DNA from: a virus
IMG/VR virus record: IMGVR_UViG_3300012005_000007
Coordinates: 1-56,140 of that record
DNA length: 56,140 nt
Direction: 5' to 3' (one strand)
Within the stretch, counting starts at the first letter, position 1. Every line of letters starts with the position of its first letter. Of the stretch, positions 34,042-43,048 are shown in pieces. Under the pieces are notes generated by a model. That model saw nothing but the letters and a program-made list of their open reading frames with translations. It searched no databases and was not told the DNA's origin. The position numbers and the translations under genes are program-made.

Positions 34042-35031
34042 ATGGAAATAGATATACAATACAGGTTTTTACCAGGAGTTTATAAAATAATTAACACTAT
34101 AACAAATAAACCATACATTGGTTCTACAGTTGATTTATATGAAAGACTTTCTTGGCAACATTTAAGAGAATTAAGGCTAGGTATTCATATAAATAACCAT
34201 TTACAAAATAGTTGGAAATGCTATGGAGAGGAAGTATTTATTTATGAAATAGTAGAAATAGTTGATTTTATAGAAGATGAAATTGAATTAAATAATTTTT
34301 TACTTGAGCTAGAACAATACTATTTAGACACTGAACTTTTTGCACAAGAATACATTCGTGGTGAAGATAAAAGATTTCTTGAGTATGGGTATAATTTAAC
34401 ACCTACCGCAGGTAAAACAATAGGTTGGAAGGTAAATGAAGAACAAATAGAAAGAAATAGAACTACAATGATTGAGTGTTGGAAAGATCCAGAATATAGA
34501 AGAAAAAGAGAGGAATATTATAAAAATAGAGAACCAATAAGTAAACCTCATTCTGAAGAAACAAAAGAGAAAATAAGGCAAAAAGCAATTTTAAAATATA
34601 GTGATCCAATAAGGAAAGCTGAATTAACTGCATACCAACAAACTGGAGAGTATAAACAAAAAATTTCAGTAAAATCAAAGGCTAATTGGCAGAAACCTGA
34701 ATATGTTGAAAAATTAAAAAATAGTCCATTTTTTACTGGTAGAAAAGAAAGAACTTTAAAAAATTGGCAAAACCCTGAATACAATGAAAAACGTTTAAAA
34801 ACCTGGAATGAAACTAAATCAAATCCAAATTATTTAAACCCTAACTCTCAACCAGTAGAATTAATACATACAGTTACCAAGGAATCTTTAAAGTTTAAAG
34901 ATGTAAAAAGTTGTAAAGATTGGATACTTGAAAAATTTGGTAATAAACCTCAATTAATAGATTACTGTAATGGTAAAAAATTATTTAAAGGTTATGAAGT
35001 AATTTATCACCCAAAACCAAATAGTTTATAA
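34042..35031 (+). CDS. GIY-YIG homing endonuclease with NUMOD3 region
   Basis: 329 residues. Classic nuclease N-terminus: GVYKIINTITNKPYIGSTVD with Arg and His in YERLSWQHL, and a Glu in LLELEQYYLDT. Then NUMOD3-like SKPHSEETKEKIRQKAI, a Lys/Trp-rich linker with repeated KNWQNPEY/ANWQKPEY units, and a C-terminal NUMOD1-like recognition motif (KSCKDWILEKFG...YCNGKK). It lies directly after the capsid gene and its terminator, a common refuge next to an essential gene. All catalytic residues appear present. Confidence 0.9.
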   Translation: MEIDIQYRFLPGVYKIINTITNKPYIGSTVDLYERLSWQHLRELRLGIHINNHLQNSWKCYGEEVFIYEIVEIVDFIEDEIELNNFLLELEQYYLDTELFAQEYIRGEDKRFLEYGYNLTPTAGKTIGWKVNEEQIERNRTTMIECWKDPEYRRKREEYYKNREPISKPHSEETKEKIRQKAILKYSDPIRKAELTAYQQTGEYKQKISVKSKANWQKPEYVEKLKNSPFFTGRKERTLKNWQNPEYNEKRLKTWNETKSNPNYLNPNSQPVELIHTVTKESLKFKDVKSCKDWILEKFGNKPQLIDYCNGKKLFKGYEVIYHPKPNSL

Positions 35032-35063
35032 TGTGTAGTTTCTTTTCTCACTCAACTTCTTTT

Positions 35064-35072
35064 TATATTTAC
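35064..35072 (+). promoter_or_regulatory. Probable promoter -7 element
   Basis: TATATTTAC at 35064-35072, 21 bases before the ATG at 35093, same nonamer as the repeated promoters. It would restart transcription of the neck and tail genes after the endonuclease gene. Confidence 0.45.
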
Positions 35073-35092
35073 ACTTCACCAAAAATATTAAA

Positions 35093-35851
35093 ATGCAAAC
35101 CGATAAATTGATAGTTATTACAACAGACGAGTATAAAAGAGGACAGACAAACACGGTTCCTTTCTTAGGAACTATAGACATCGACCACGAAGGAAAGACT
35201 TACTTAGACCCCTCATTACTTGAGAAAGCACAGGCATTAGAAGGTCGTAATATTAACTTCTTTGTATATAAAGAAGGAACTGATTACTCTCCAAAAAAAG
35301 TGGAAGTAAAAAGAAAAACAGTTGTTCAAGATATTCAAAAAATACCAGAAGAACATCTTGAAAAACTTGTTAATCATCCAGATATCATAAAGTACTTTAC
35401 AGATCTTTATGCCTCTAAATTTATAGAACTTCAAGACCAAGTAGAAAATTTTAAAGACGAAAAAGAACAATACATACAGTTCACTCAAGAATTACAGCGT
35501 GAGATTGAGAAAAAAGATTTAGAAATTAGTTTTTTAAAGGAAAAATCAGAAGGTGACCAAATTAAACCTCAAGTTCAAGAAGACGAAGATCTATCTAAGA
35601 AAAAAACTGAAGGAGATCCAATAAAACCCCAAACCGAAGAATCTGAAATACTTTCAGTAGACCAATTCTTAAAAGATAAAGTTGAAGCAGGATATACAGC
35701 CGAACAGCAGAAAATGGTTAACGTTATTAATTCTAAATCAGTTGAAGACCTTAGAAAGAAATTCTGTAGTGTTTATCCATTAAAAGAATGGAAAGACCTG
35801 AAAGGTAAACAAGTAAAAGATTACCTTATTGGTAAACTTAAAAAAGCGTAA
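35093..35851 (+). CDS. Hypothetical head/neck protein
   Basis: 252 residues. A beta-rich N-terminus (LIVITTDEYKRGQTN, GTIDIDHEGKTYLD) is followed by a long coiled coil (FIELQDQVENFKDEKEQYIQF). Two near-duplicate linkers follow (EGDQIKPQVQEDEDLSKKKT and EGDPIKPQTEESE), then a C-terminal helical domain (VEDLRKKFCSVYPLKEWKDLK). Position between capsid and connector suggests a small virion or assembly factor; no family recognised. Confidence 0.6.
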   Translation: MQTDKLIVITTDEYKRGQTNTVPFLGTIDIDHEGKTYLDPSLLEKAQALEGRNINFFVYKEGTDYSPKKVEVKRKTVVQDIQKIPEEHLEKLVNHPDIIKYFTDLYASKFIELQDQVENFKDEKEQYIQFTQELQREIEKKDLEISFLKEKSEGDQIKPQVQEDEDLSKKKTEGDPIKPQTEESEILSVDQFLKDKVEAGYTAEQQKMVNVINSKSVEDLRKKFCSVYPLKEWKDLKGKQVKDYLIGKLKKA

Positions 35852-35869
35852 ACACATTATTATATTAAA

Positions 35870-36658
35870 GTGCCTTCTATAAATTTTGTTGCAAAGTACA
35901 CAGTCGACTTAATGTCGGTCCTTTCACCCTCAGATCTCCGTGATAAATATCTTTTTGGTATAGATTTATCAAAAAATGGTCAAGTGGTAGATGATACGTT
36001 GTTATCTTATTATATAAATGCAGCGACCGAATCTATAGAAAGAGAACTTAATATAAAACTTTCAAAAACAGTCATTGATGAACGTAAAGATTTTTACGGA
36101 GATGATTGGAAGACATGGGGGTACATGAAGGGTTCTTACCCAATTGTTTGTCCACTTGGATTAAATGGTTATCTTGGAACAGTTAAACAAGTACAATACC
36201 CATTAAGTTGGTTATCAAGTCGTAAAACTTCTGATGGTAAATTATATTCTAGACTGATGTATATGGTACCAAATACCGGTGCATCATATTCTGAAGTTGT
36301 AGTATTTACAGGACTTGTACCACTTACTAATGGATATGGACAATCAACTCAGATACCTAATTATTGGCAATTACAATACATAACAGGTTTTGATATAATT
36401 CCAAGGGATATACTAAATGCAGTAGGGAAATTGGCAACTATAAATGTATTGATGGTTGCAAGTGATTTTTTATTACGCTCCCCAGGTGTTTCTTCTCAAT
36501 CAGTTTCTATAGATGGACTATCTCAATCAACCTCAAGTTTTGTAAATGGAACTACTGGTTTATTTGGGTCAAGGGTTAAACAGTATACAGACGAATTAAC
36601 CAAGGAGATTGCAAACTTACGTAATTACTATAGTGATATACTAATGGTTACCTGCTAA
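35870..36658 (+). CDS. Head-tail connector (adaptor) protein
   Basis: 262 residues from a GTG start. The N-terminal helices ISYY-like (LLSYYINAATESIERELNIKL) and the following ERKDFYGDDWKTWGYMKG / YPIVCPLG match the pattern of phage head-tail connectors, which form the ring below the portal. The C-terminal PRDILNAVGKLATINVLMVASDFLLRSPG is a helix seen in the same class. Located between capsid and neck genes. Confidence 0.7.
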   Translation: MPSINFVAKYTVDLMSVLSPSDLRDKYLFGIDLSKNGQVVDDTLLSYYINAATESIERELNIKLSKTVIDERKDFYGDDWKTWGYMKGSYPIVCPLGLNGYLGTVKQVQYPLSWLSSRKTSDGKLYSRLMYMVPNTGASYSEVVVFTGLVPLTNGYGQSTQIPNYWQLQYITGFDIIPRDILNAVGKLATINVLMVASDFLLRSPGVSSQSVSIDGLSQSTSSFVNGTTGLFGSRVKQYTDELTKEIANLRNYYSDILMVTC

Positions 36659-36689
36659 ATTTTTAGATAAGTTTTTTTCAAAAAATTAT

Positions 36690-37535
36690 ATGTACCCACA
36701 ACCTTCTACAAATATTCAACCCTCACTTAACTACCCAGTAAATACTCCGGATAGAGTAGACTTTGATAAAGATAACTTTGATACACTAGTTGGACAAAAG
36801 GGGAGATCTGTTAAACTTGAACGTTCTTTATTATGTCCATGTAAAGGTGTTTCTTCAAACCAGCAATCAAGTTGTAAAAATTGTGGAGGAAGTGGATATA
36901 TATACTATAACCCTATAACTACTAAAATGGTTATACAAGGTATGGATAAGAGTGTTGATTGGAAACCATGGTCAGAAGAATCCGCAGGGGTAATTAATAT
37001 AACCTCATTTGAAGAAGACCAGATTGCAGTTTTTGATAAAGTTACAGTACTTGAGGCAAATAGTATTTTTTCAGAAGCTCTTAACTTTAAGTATTCATCT
37101 GCACTTTCTCAATATTTTTCTTATACCACTTACCCTATAAAAAAAATGTTGTATAGTGGTTTATTTATAGATGTAAATACGGTACTTACAAGATTGACTG
37201 AAGGTACTGACTTTTCTTATAACGGAGACCGGATATTACTAAATAATTCGTACTATAACCCGACATCCTTACCAAAAACAATTACAGTTAAATATGTTCA
37301 TGCACCAGTATATCTCATTATGGTGATGAAACGTGACTCTATGGAATCTTACGATTATGAAACCGGTGATAAATTAATAAGGTTACCAGTATCTGCAATG
37401 GCAAAACGACTTGCCTATAATATAGTCAAAGAAAATTTATCTGGAGATAGGCTACTTAATAATTCCTTCATAGATACTTGTACAAGCTATACACCACAAG
37501 ATTCTGAGTATGTAAATTATCCACAAGGTACTTAG
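36690..37535 (+). CDS. Neck protein with four-cysteine zinc motif
   Basis: 281 residues. C49-P-C51 and C62-x-x-C65 (CPCKG...SCKNCGGSGY) form a rubredoxin/DnaJ-like knuckle, and the rest is beta-rich. Proteins with this knuckle appear in the neck region of contractile-tailed phages, after the connector. It ends in a stop codon that is also part of the terminator stem at 37533. Confidence 0.65.
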   Translation: MYPQPSTNIQPSLNYPVNTPDRVDFDKDNFDTLVGQKGRSVKLERSLLCPCKGVSSNQQSSCKNCGGSGYIYYNPITTKMVIQGMDKSVDWKPWSEESAGVINITSFEEDQIAVFDKVTVLEANSIFSEALNFKYSSALSQYFSYTTYPIKKMLYSGLFIDVNTVLTRLTEGTDFSYNGDRILLNNSYYNPTSLPKTITVKYVHAPVYLIMVMKRDSMESYDYETGDKLIRLPVSAMAKRLAYNIVKENLSGDRLLNNSFIDTCTSYTPQDSEYVNYPQGT

Positions 37536-37562
37536 GTAGTTTTTATTTCTACCTATTTTTTA
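37533..37562 (+). terminator. Terminator overlapping a stop codon
   Basis: TAGGTAG (37533-37539) / CTACCTA (37549-37555) followed by a T-run; the first TAG is the stop of the neck gene. Confidence 0.7.
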
Positions 37563-37587
37563 ACTATTTTTACAAAAAATTATAAAG

Positions 37588-38034
37588 TTGAGTACCCTTC
37601 AAATTATTAATCTTGGAACAGTAAAGGCAATTATATCCGGAACTACCCCACCGGTTAATACTCAACTAATATGGTATGATACCACAGTTAATGCTCATAA
37701 AGCTTATAATATTGGTACAGCCTCATGGGTATTATTAGGTTCAGGCGGGTCTTCTGGTTCCCAATTTGATATATTAACATATAATAGTAGTACACTCGGA
37801 CCACCTGAAATAACCTCTTACCAGTCTACATACGCTACACTACTTGGTAATTACCCTACAGTACTGGTTCAGATAAATAAAGGCTCAGGGGTTTATGATG
37901 ATATATACCCACCTATTACTAAAATTTATTCAGGAGTAGGAGATACATTACTTGATACTATTATTATAAACGTAGATCTTGATGGTTCAGGAAATTTGTT
38001 AGATAATATAAGGGTAATATTAATAAAAAACTAA
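37588..38034 (+). CDS. Fibre-associated hypothetical protein
   Basis: 148 residues from a TTG start. The sequence LIWYDTTVNAHKAYNIGTASWVLLG is the short WYDT...W motif common near the start of phage fibre and appendage proteins. The remainder is beta-rich and Ser/Gly-rich. It lies just before the large fibre gene and probably forms its base or a collar fibre. Confidence 0.55.
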   Translation: MSTLQIINLGTVKAIISGTTPPVNTQLIWYDTTVNAHKAYNIGTASWVLLGSGGSSGSQFDILTYNSSTLGPPEITSYQSTYATLLGNYPTVLVQINKGSGVYDDIYPPITKIYSGVGDTLLDTIIINVDLDGSGNLLDNIRVILIKN

Positions 38035-38054
38035 CAATTTTTTAAAGAAAATTT

Positions 38055-40208
38055 ATGAGAAAAATATTATTTATACTATTATTTATACCTTTTATACTAA
38101 AGGCACAAAATACTATAACATTACCTGGTGGTACAATACCATCTACTCCAACTTTTAGGTTACTAAACCCTACAGATACACTCAGTAGACAACTCTGGTT
38201 AAATTTCGGAACTACTTATGGTTACCAATGGTTTTATAGTGGAACAGTTATTCAACAAAAACTAAATTTAAAGATAAATAAATCAGATACCACTTCTTTA
38301 TTTGTACCATTTTTAAGAAAAAGTAACAACCTTTCAGACGTAGCTAATGCCGCAACAGCATTAAGTAACCTAAATGGAGTGTCATTGTTGGGTAGTTATT
38401 CTAACCCTGCATGGATAACCGCTTTAGCATGGAGTAAAATAACCAGCATCCCTACAACAGTTGCGGGATATGGTATTACAGATGTTTATACTAAAATACA
38501 ATCAGATGGATTATATGTACCCTACACTGGTGCAACAACAGATGTTGATTTAGGAATTAATGGTTTTTATGCAGGTAGTTCATCTATAGGCGGAAGCTGG
38601 GGAGGTTTAGCATCAGCAGGTTTATTTTATAATACTAATTCAGCAGGTACAGGATTAGACATTACAGGCGGTAGTGCTTCAACTTTTGCATTAAGGGTTC
38701 GTAACTACAATAATACAACTACCGCCATGAACCTACTTGGAAATGGTAATGTAATTTTTGGTGGTACACTAATAAGTCAAACACCATTAGGTACAGCAGG
38801 TACAGATAGTTTAGTTGTTAAGGTAGGAAGCACTAAAAAATATGGTGCTATTTCGGCTAATTACTATTACCCCCGTACCCACATCGATAGCGTTGTAGCG
38901 GGGTTGATACCGATTGCGCTTATTAATGGAATCACAAAGAATTATTACGACCCAACAAGTAGCATACAGGGGCAGTTGAATTACAAACTTAACATCAACG
39001 GCTCAAACGCTAATCAGGATGTTAATATTTATAATAATTCTTATAAAACTACAAAAGGTATCTTAATGGACACTACTTTTGTAGATGGCAGTAATGCCTA
39101 TCTTGAAGCCAATAAAACTGACTTTCTATACGATTTATTTAAACCGAGTACGTATGATATGAGTATGTATCTTACCCATAACTCGGTAAATATGAGTTAT
39201 ACTGAAACTATCGGAGCAAATACATTCGCTTATAATCTAAATGCTCAAAACCATAGGGTAGCTTTAGATTATAATAAGAATAGTCTGTATTCATACTTTT
39301 CTATTGATACACTAGGGCTGCACGTAAAAGATACAACGTATCAGAGAGGCCCGGTAGGCACTGCTTACTATGGCGCAAACTATACCGATAATACCTATGT
39401 GCAAAAGAAATATGTAGTAGATAATTTCCCTCATTCTGTATTTATGACTCCCGCATCTGGCGACTTGTTAAAGTTCAATGGCACCAATTGGGTGAATTAT
39501 GCTTTTACAGCTAATTCACCACTTACGTATAATTCGGGTTTAGCTACTGTAGCTATTCAAATGGCCGGAGCAAGTCAGCCAGGGTATATATCGACAGTTG
39601 ATTGGAATACTTTTAATGGGAAATTATCAACAACGGGTAATGGCAGCGGGTTAACTAATTTAACAGCTGCTAATATAAGTGCAGGTACTGCTGGAATTAA
39701 TATTACGGGTAATGCAGCAACAGCTAGTAATTCTATTAATTCAAATGCTTTAAATGGATTTTCAGCTAATTTTCAGGCAACTACTTCTTCACCAGATTTT
39801 TTAGTTACAAGAACAGGTGGTTCAAGTGGTAGTTTAAGTTTAGTAAGTTCTGCCACTGTTCAGACTTGGTTAGGTTTAGGCTCTAATGCTTATACATCAA
39901 CTGCTTATTTGCCATCAAGTGGCTTTACCACATCTGCAATAAATACGCTTTATGGTTATACACCTGCTAATAGTGCTTATGTACCTATTCATGGTAATTA
40001 TACCAATACGCTAACGGGAGCAACGGTAATAAATGTAACCATAGGAAGTACAATGGGCAATTCAAGTTATTATACTAGTATAACCCCCAGAGATTTGATT
40101 ACTGCTGTTAATTATTATATATCAGCCCAAACAACAACATCATTTGCGGTAACATTTATAAGTGCGTTGACTGGAAGTGTAAGCTTTGATTGGAACGTAA
40201 TACCATAG
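38055..40208 (+). CDS. Tail/neck fibre with N-terminal signal-like sequence
   Basis: 717 residues. It begins MRKILFILLFIPFILKAQ, a textbook Sec signal peptide ending in KAQ as in Bacteroidota exported proteins. This is odd for a virion fibre. The body is Ser/Thr/Gly/Asn-rich with repeats typical of fibres (NNLSDVANAATALSNLNG, TPLGTAGTDSLVVKVG, LSTTGNGSGLTNLTAANIS). From about 38860 the DNA becomes visibly richer in G and C (for example CCCCGTACCCACATCGAT), suggesting that the distal part came from another source. It should bind the host surface. A host-derived exported protein is the alternative. Confidence 0.65.
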   Translation: MRKILFILLFIPFILKAQNTITLPGGTIPSTPTFRLLNPTDTLSRQLWLNFGTTYGYQWFYSGTVIQQKLNLKINKSDTTSLFVPFLRKSNNLSDVANAATALSNLNGVSLLGSYSNPAWITALAWSKITSIPTTVAGYGITDVYTKIQSDGLYVPYTGATTDVDLGINGFYAGSSSIGGSWGGLASAGLFYNTNSAGTGLDITGGSASTFALRVRNYNNTTTAMNLLGNGNVIFGGTLISQTPLGTAGTDSLVVKVGSTKKYGAISANYYYPRTHIDSVVAGLIPIALINGITKNYYDPTSSIQGQLNYKLNINGSNANQDVNIYNNSYKTTKGILMDTTFVDGSNAYLEANKTDFLYDLFKPSTYDMSMYLTHNSVNMSYTETIGANTFAYNLNAQNHRVALDYNKNSLYSYFSIDTLGLHVKDTTYQRGPVGTAYYGANYTDNTYVQKKYVVDNFPHSVFMTPASGDLLKFNGTNWVNYAFTANSPLTYNSGLATVAIQMAGASQPGYISTVDWNTFNGKLSTTGNGSGLTNLTAANISAGTAGINITGNAATASNSINSNALNGFSANFQATTSSPDFLVTRTGGSSGSLSLVSSATVQTWLGLGSNAYTSTAYLPSSGFTTSAINTLYGYTPANSAYVPIHGNYTNTLTGATVINVTIGSTMGNSSYYTSITPRDLITAVNYYISAQTTTSFAVTFISALTGSVSFDWNVIP

Positions 40209-40211
40209 CTT

Positions 40212-40370
40212 ATGGAACGCCTAGCCGCAATCGAAGAATTGGAAGTTAAAATATCCAGATTGCGATTGGAGTTGGCTATAGCAGAAAATGAGGTAGTGAT
40301 GTTAAAGTTAAGCACAGAAGAAATACCAAAAAGCGTCATAATGGGGTGGCGAATAATAAATAATAAATGA
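40212..40370 (+). CDS. Small coiled-coil protein after the fibre gene
   Basis: 52 residues, ATG at 40212, stop TGA at 40368. It is a single amphipathic helix (AIEELEVKISRLRLELAIAENEV) with a short tail, three bases after the fibre stop, in the same GC-richer DNA as the distal fibre. It may help the fibre fold or trimerise and seems to have moved together with it. Confidence 0.5.
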   Translation: MERLAAIEELEVKISRLRLELAIAENEVVMLKLSTEEIPKSVIMGWRIINNK

Positions 40371-40441
40371 CTTGCAAAATAGAAAATACTGAAAGTTTTT
40401 AAGAAATACTTTTTTATATAAAAAATATTATATATTTATCC

Positions 40442-41212
40442 ATGCTTGTACCTTTTACTATTAATGTATCACCACTAGTTCAACAATATTCACTTTCTCG
40501 TGAACAAGTTGATACTATACTTGATAATGTAGTAAAGGGTGTTACCGCTCGTTATGCACAAGCTCTTGAAATAAATGTACAGAATAACTTACATTCCACT
40601 CGCCAAATTTTTTGTAATGCGATAAAAGTTATAGATTCAGGAAGGTTAATGGGTAGAGTAATGATTGATTATTCCAACAAGTTAGTTGAAAAATTGGAGG
40701 AAGGTTCAGGACCTTACGATTTAAAAGAATCCTTACTTTCTTCTCCAAAAGCAAAAATGTCAAAAGACGGAACTCGTTATATAACCGTTCCATTCCGTCA
40801 AGGAGTACCTGGAACAATTGGTGACTCAACTGCATTTTCTGGTACTATGCCTGAGGATATTTATGCAGTTGCAAAAAAAATGCAATCAAAACAATCATTG
40901 TCTTTTAATGATCTACCAAAAGATTACCAGCAATTACAGTCAAGAGAAAAAATAGTTAGTGGAGATACCGTATTTGAAAAATATGTACACCAATCACCTA
41001 TTTACCAAGGGTTAACAAAAACAACTGACCCTGTTACTTCTCAAAATAGTTATCATACATTTAGAAGAATATCAGATAAATCAAATCCAAATGCCTTTAT
41101 ACATCCAGGGTTTCAAGCACATGACTTTATGGGAAAAACATTACAGAGCTTTAGAATAGATGAAGTTGCAGGAAACTTAATAGATGCACAACTTGACCAA
41201 TTAGGACTATGA
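40442..41212 (+). CDS. Tail completion / neck protein (HK97 gp10-like)
   Basis: 256 residues. The N-terminal helix QVDTILDNVVKGVTARYAQAL and the closing SNPNAFIHPGFQAHDFMGK are the signature of neck proteins in the HK97 gp10-like class, in which the HPG motif sits near the C-terminus. It joins head connector and tail. It overlaps the next gene by ATGA. Confidence 0.65.
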   Translation: MLVPFTINVSPLVQQYSLSREQVDTILDNVVKGVTARYAQALEINVQNNLHSTRQIFCNAIKVIDSGRLMGRVMIDYSNKLVEKLEEGSGPYDLKESLLSSPKAKMSKDGTRYITVPFRQGVPGTIGDSTAFSGTMPEDIYAVAKKMQSKQSLSFNDLPKDYQQLQSREKIVSGDTVFEKYVHQSPIYQGLTKTTDPVTSQNSYHTFRRISDKSNPNAFIHPGFQAHDFMGKTLQSFRIDEVAGNLIDAQLDQLGL

Positions 41213-41877
41213 GTTTGATAAAAATTCCAGAATACATATTACTTTCTACGGTCCGTATTATACTTAACTTTATTGCCTCTGATTATAACGGTGTTACTGA
41301 TAAAACACAGTCAGTTCTTTACCAATTAATAGGTGGACTACAAGTTGATAAATATGTATCTTTTGACCAAGCAGTTGCAATTTTTATAACAGCACAAACA
41401 GGACCAAGGGAAATAAATACAAATTTAATCTATAATATGGAACTAAACTCTGTTCCGTCTATTTATATTTCACTACCTTCAGAATCTTCTGGTCAAAATT
41501 CAATAGGAAATTCAGAAGGGTTCCAACCAAATATTTTAAACCAAGGTAATTATCAATCTGTATATACCCGCCGTTTTCAACCATCTTACCAAATTGTAAT
41601 TACTTCTGATAATTCAAACGAAGTAGTTATAATATACCACGTATTAAGAGCATTTTTAATATCACTAACTGCACAACTTGAATTCTTAGGACTACAAAAT
41701 TTGCAACTAAGTGGAAATGATATAGGACAAAATGGACAATTATCCCCTAACAGTTATTATAAAGGAATAAACTTATCATTCTTTTATGATACGTCTTCAA
41801 TGTCGCTTTATAAATATCCAATAATTACAGATATACTTGCAATTGGTACACCACTACCTGATCCACCAATAGTTTAA
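41209..41877 (+). CDS. Tail terminator-like protein
   Basis: 222 residues. It sits between the gp10-like neck gene and the sheath gene, where the tail terminator is normally encoded. The YQIVITSDNSNEVVIIYHVLRAFLISL stretch (strand, then long helix) fits that fold. No clear sequence motif. Confidence 0.5.
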   Translation: MSLIKIPEYILLSTVRIILNFIASDYNGVTDKTQSVLYQLIGGLQVDKYVSFDQAVAIFITAQTGPREINTNLIYNMELNSVPSIYISLPSESSGQNSIGNSEGFQPNILNQGNYQSVYTRRFQPSYQIVITSDNSNEVVIIYHVLRAFLISLTAQLEFLGLQNLQLSGNDIGQNGQLSPNSYYKGINLSFFYDTSSMSLYKYPIITDILAIGTPLPDPPIV

Positions 41878-41958
41878 GGGTATGGGGAACCACTAGGGTT
41901 ATATCATTTATAGAAAATTTTGGTACAAAATTTAAAAAAATTATAAACAACAAAATAT

Positions 41959-42657
41959 ATGGAAGACATTTTAAAAAAGGGTAGAGGACACCGTGCAGAA
42001 ATTGGTGAAACTCGTATTCATGCAAACGGAAAATGGAAAAAAACAGGACCAGGTTCAAACGGTTGGACCCTCCTAAAAGATATTCACCGAGCAAAATCTG
42101 ATGGTCATGAAGCACACGTCCATACCGTAACTCCAGAAAAAGTTTACTTCCATGTTCATGATAAAGATGGAAATAAAGTTGCAAACGGAAAATTAAAACA
42201 TGAAGATTTTAGAGAAAACTATACACCTGTTCTAATTAATCATCCAACTATTGGTTCTGACTCTCATGTTCAAACCTACTTTATGGGACAAGATAACTTA
42301 CCAGTAGATACCTCAATTACTGAAGATGAGGACGAGGAAGGAGTATCTGATAATATCCGTCCACTTATTAATGATGATGACTTAGATGAGGTATTAGAAG
42401 ATGATCTGCCTGAAATAATTACAGATGAAGCTGATGAAGACGAATTAGAAGATGAGGCAATAAGTCCTTATAAATTAAATCTACAAACTGATACACTGGG
42501 ACGAGTAACCGGTTATACAATTGGATCACTAGTTCAATTTTTAACAGATGGTCGTAAAAAAGAAGGAAGGGTTGAAGATATTGCAGATAATGGAATATTA
42601 ACAGTGAGTACAGGAAATACAAACCATTACATATCCCCAATGAGGTTAGTAGGATAA
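41959..42657 (+). CDS. RAEIGETR-module protein with acidic linker
   Basis: 232 residues. Short leader MEDILKKGRG, then a divergent second-type module (residues 11-40: HRAEIGETRIHANGKWKK, SNGWTLL), His-rich strands (HEAHVHTVTPEKVYFHVHD), a long Asp/Glu linker (about 110-170) and a C-terminal beta domain (GSLVQFLTDGRKKEGRVEDI). It resembles the other module proteins in layout but is placed among tail genes. No enzyme motif. Confidence 0.6.
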   Translation: MEDILKKGRGHRAEIGETRIHANGKWKKTGPGSNGWTLLKDIHRAKSDGHEAHVHTVTPEKVYFHVHDKDGNKVANGKLKHEDFRENYTPVLINHPTIGSDSHVQTYFMGQDNLPVDTSITEDEDEEGVSDNIRPLINDDDLDEVLEDDLPEIITDEADEDELEDEAISPYKLNLQTDTLGRVTGYTIGSLVQFLTDGRKKEGRVEDIADNGILTVSTGNTNHYISPMRLVG

Positions 42658-42668
42658 TAATAAAAATT

Positions 42669-42980
42669 ATGGAAGAAAATGATAAACCAGTTGAAAAAAC
42701 TGAAGAAGTAAAACCAGAAATACAAACAGATGAACAGATAAAGTCTGAGGTAGTAGAAGAAATAAAAAACTTACCAATTAAAGAGATTAAAAAGGTAGAA
42801 AAAATTATAAAAGAGGAAAAAATAATTACTGTAGTTATAACTCCTGAACCAGTTTATGATTTATTAACATATTTAGATCTTAAAAAAGTTCCAAAGAGTT
42901 CAAGATTATACTATTTCAAAAAATTTGGACAAAGAAGTAATCTAAACACTATTGATGAGTGGGATAAAATTACCTCATAA
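42669..42980 (+). CDS. Hypothetical charged protein
   Basis: 103 residues. The first 60 are a Glu/Lys-rich low-complexity helix (EKTEEVKPEIQTDEQIK), the last 40 a small folded segment (YLDLKKVPKSSRLYYFKKFG). Lies before the sheath gene; function unknown. Confidence 0.55.
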   Translation: MEENDKPVEKTEEVKPEIQTDEQIKSEVVEEIKNLPIKEIKKVEKIIKEEKIITVVITPEPVYDLLTYLDLKKVPKSSRLYYFKKFGQRSNLNTIDEWDKITS

Positions 42981-43004
42981 TTAGGGTAGTTTTGGTTTCC
43001 AGGT

Positions 43005-43048
43005 CAACTTTTCATAATTTTATCATTATTAAAATCTAAGAAAAGTTG
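43005..43048 (+). promoter_or_regulatory. Inverted repeat enclosing the sheath start codon
   Basis: CAACTTTTC (43005-43013) and GAAAAGTTG (43040-43048) form a perfect 9-bp stem with a 26-base loop. The last three bases are the TTG start codon of the sheath gene, so folding would block initiation. No T-run, so it is not a terminator. Confidence 0.5.

Noticed and set aside
40380-40441. Terminator before the tail completion gene
   Set aside because: T-run and short repeats are present, but the repeats are direct, not inverted, so no stem forms.
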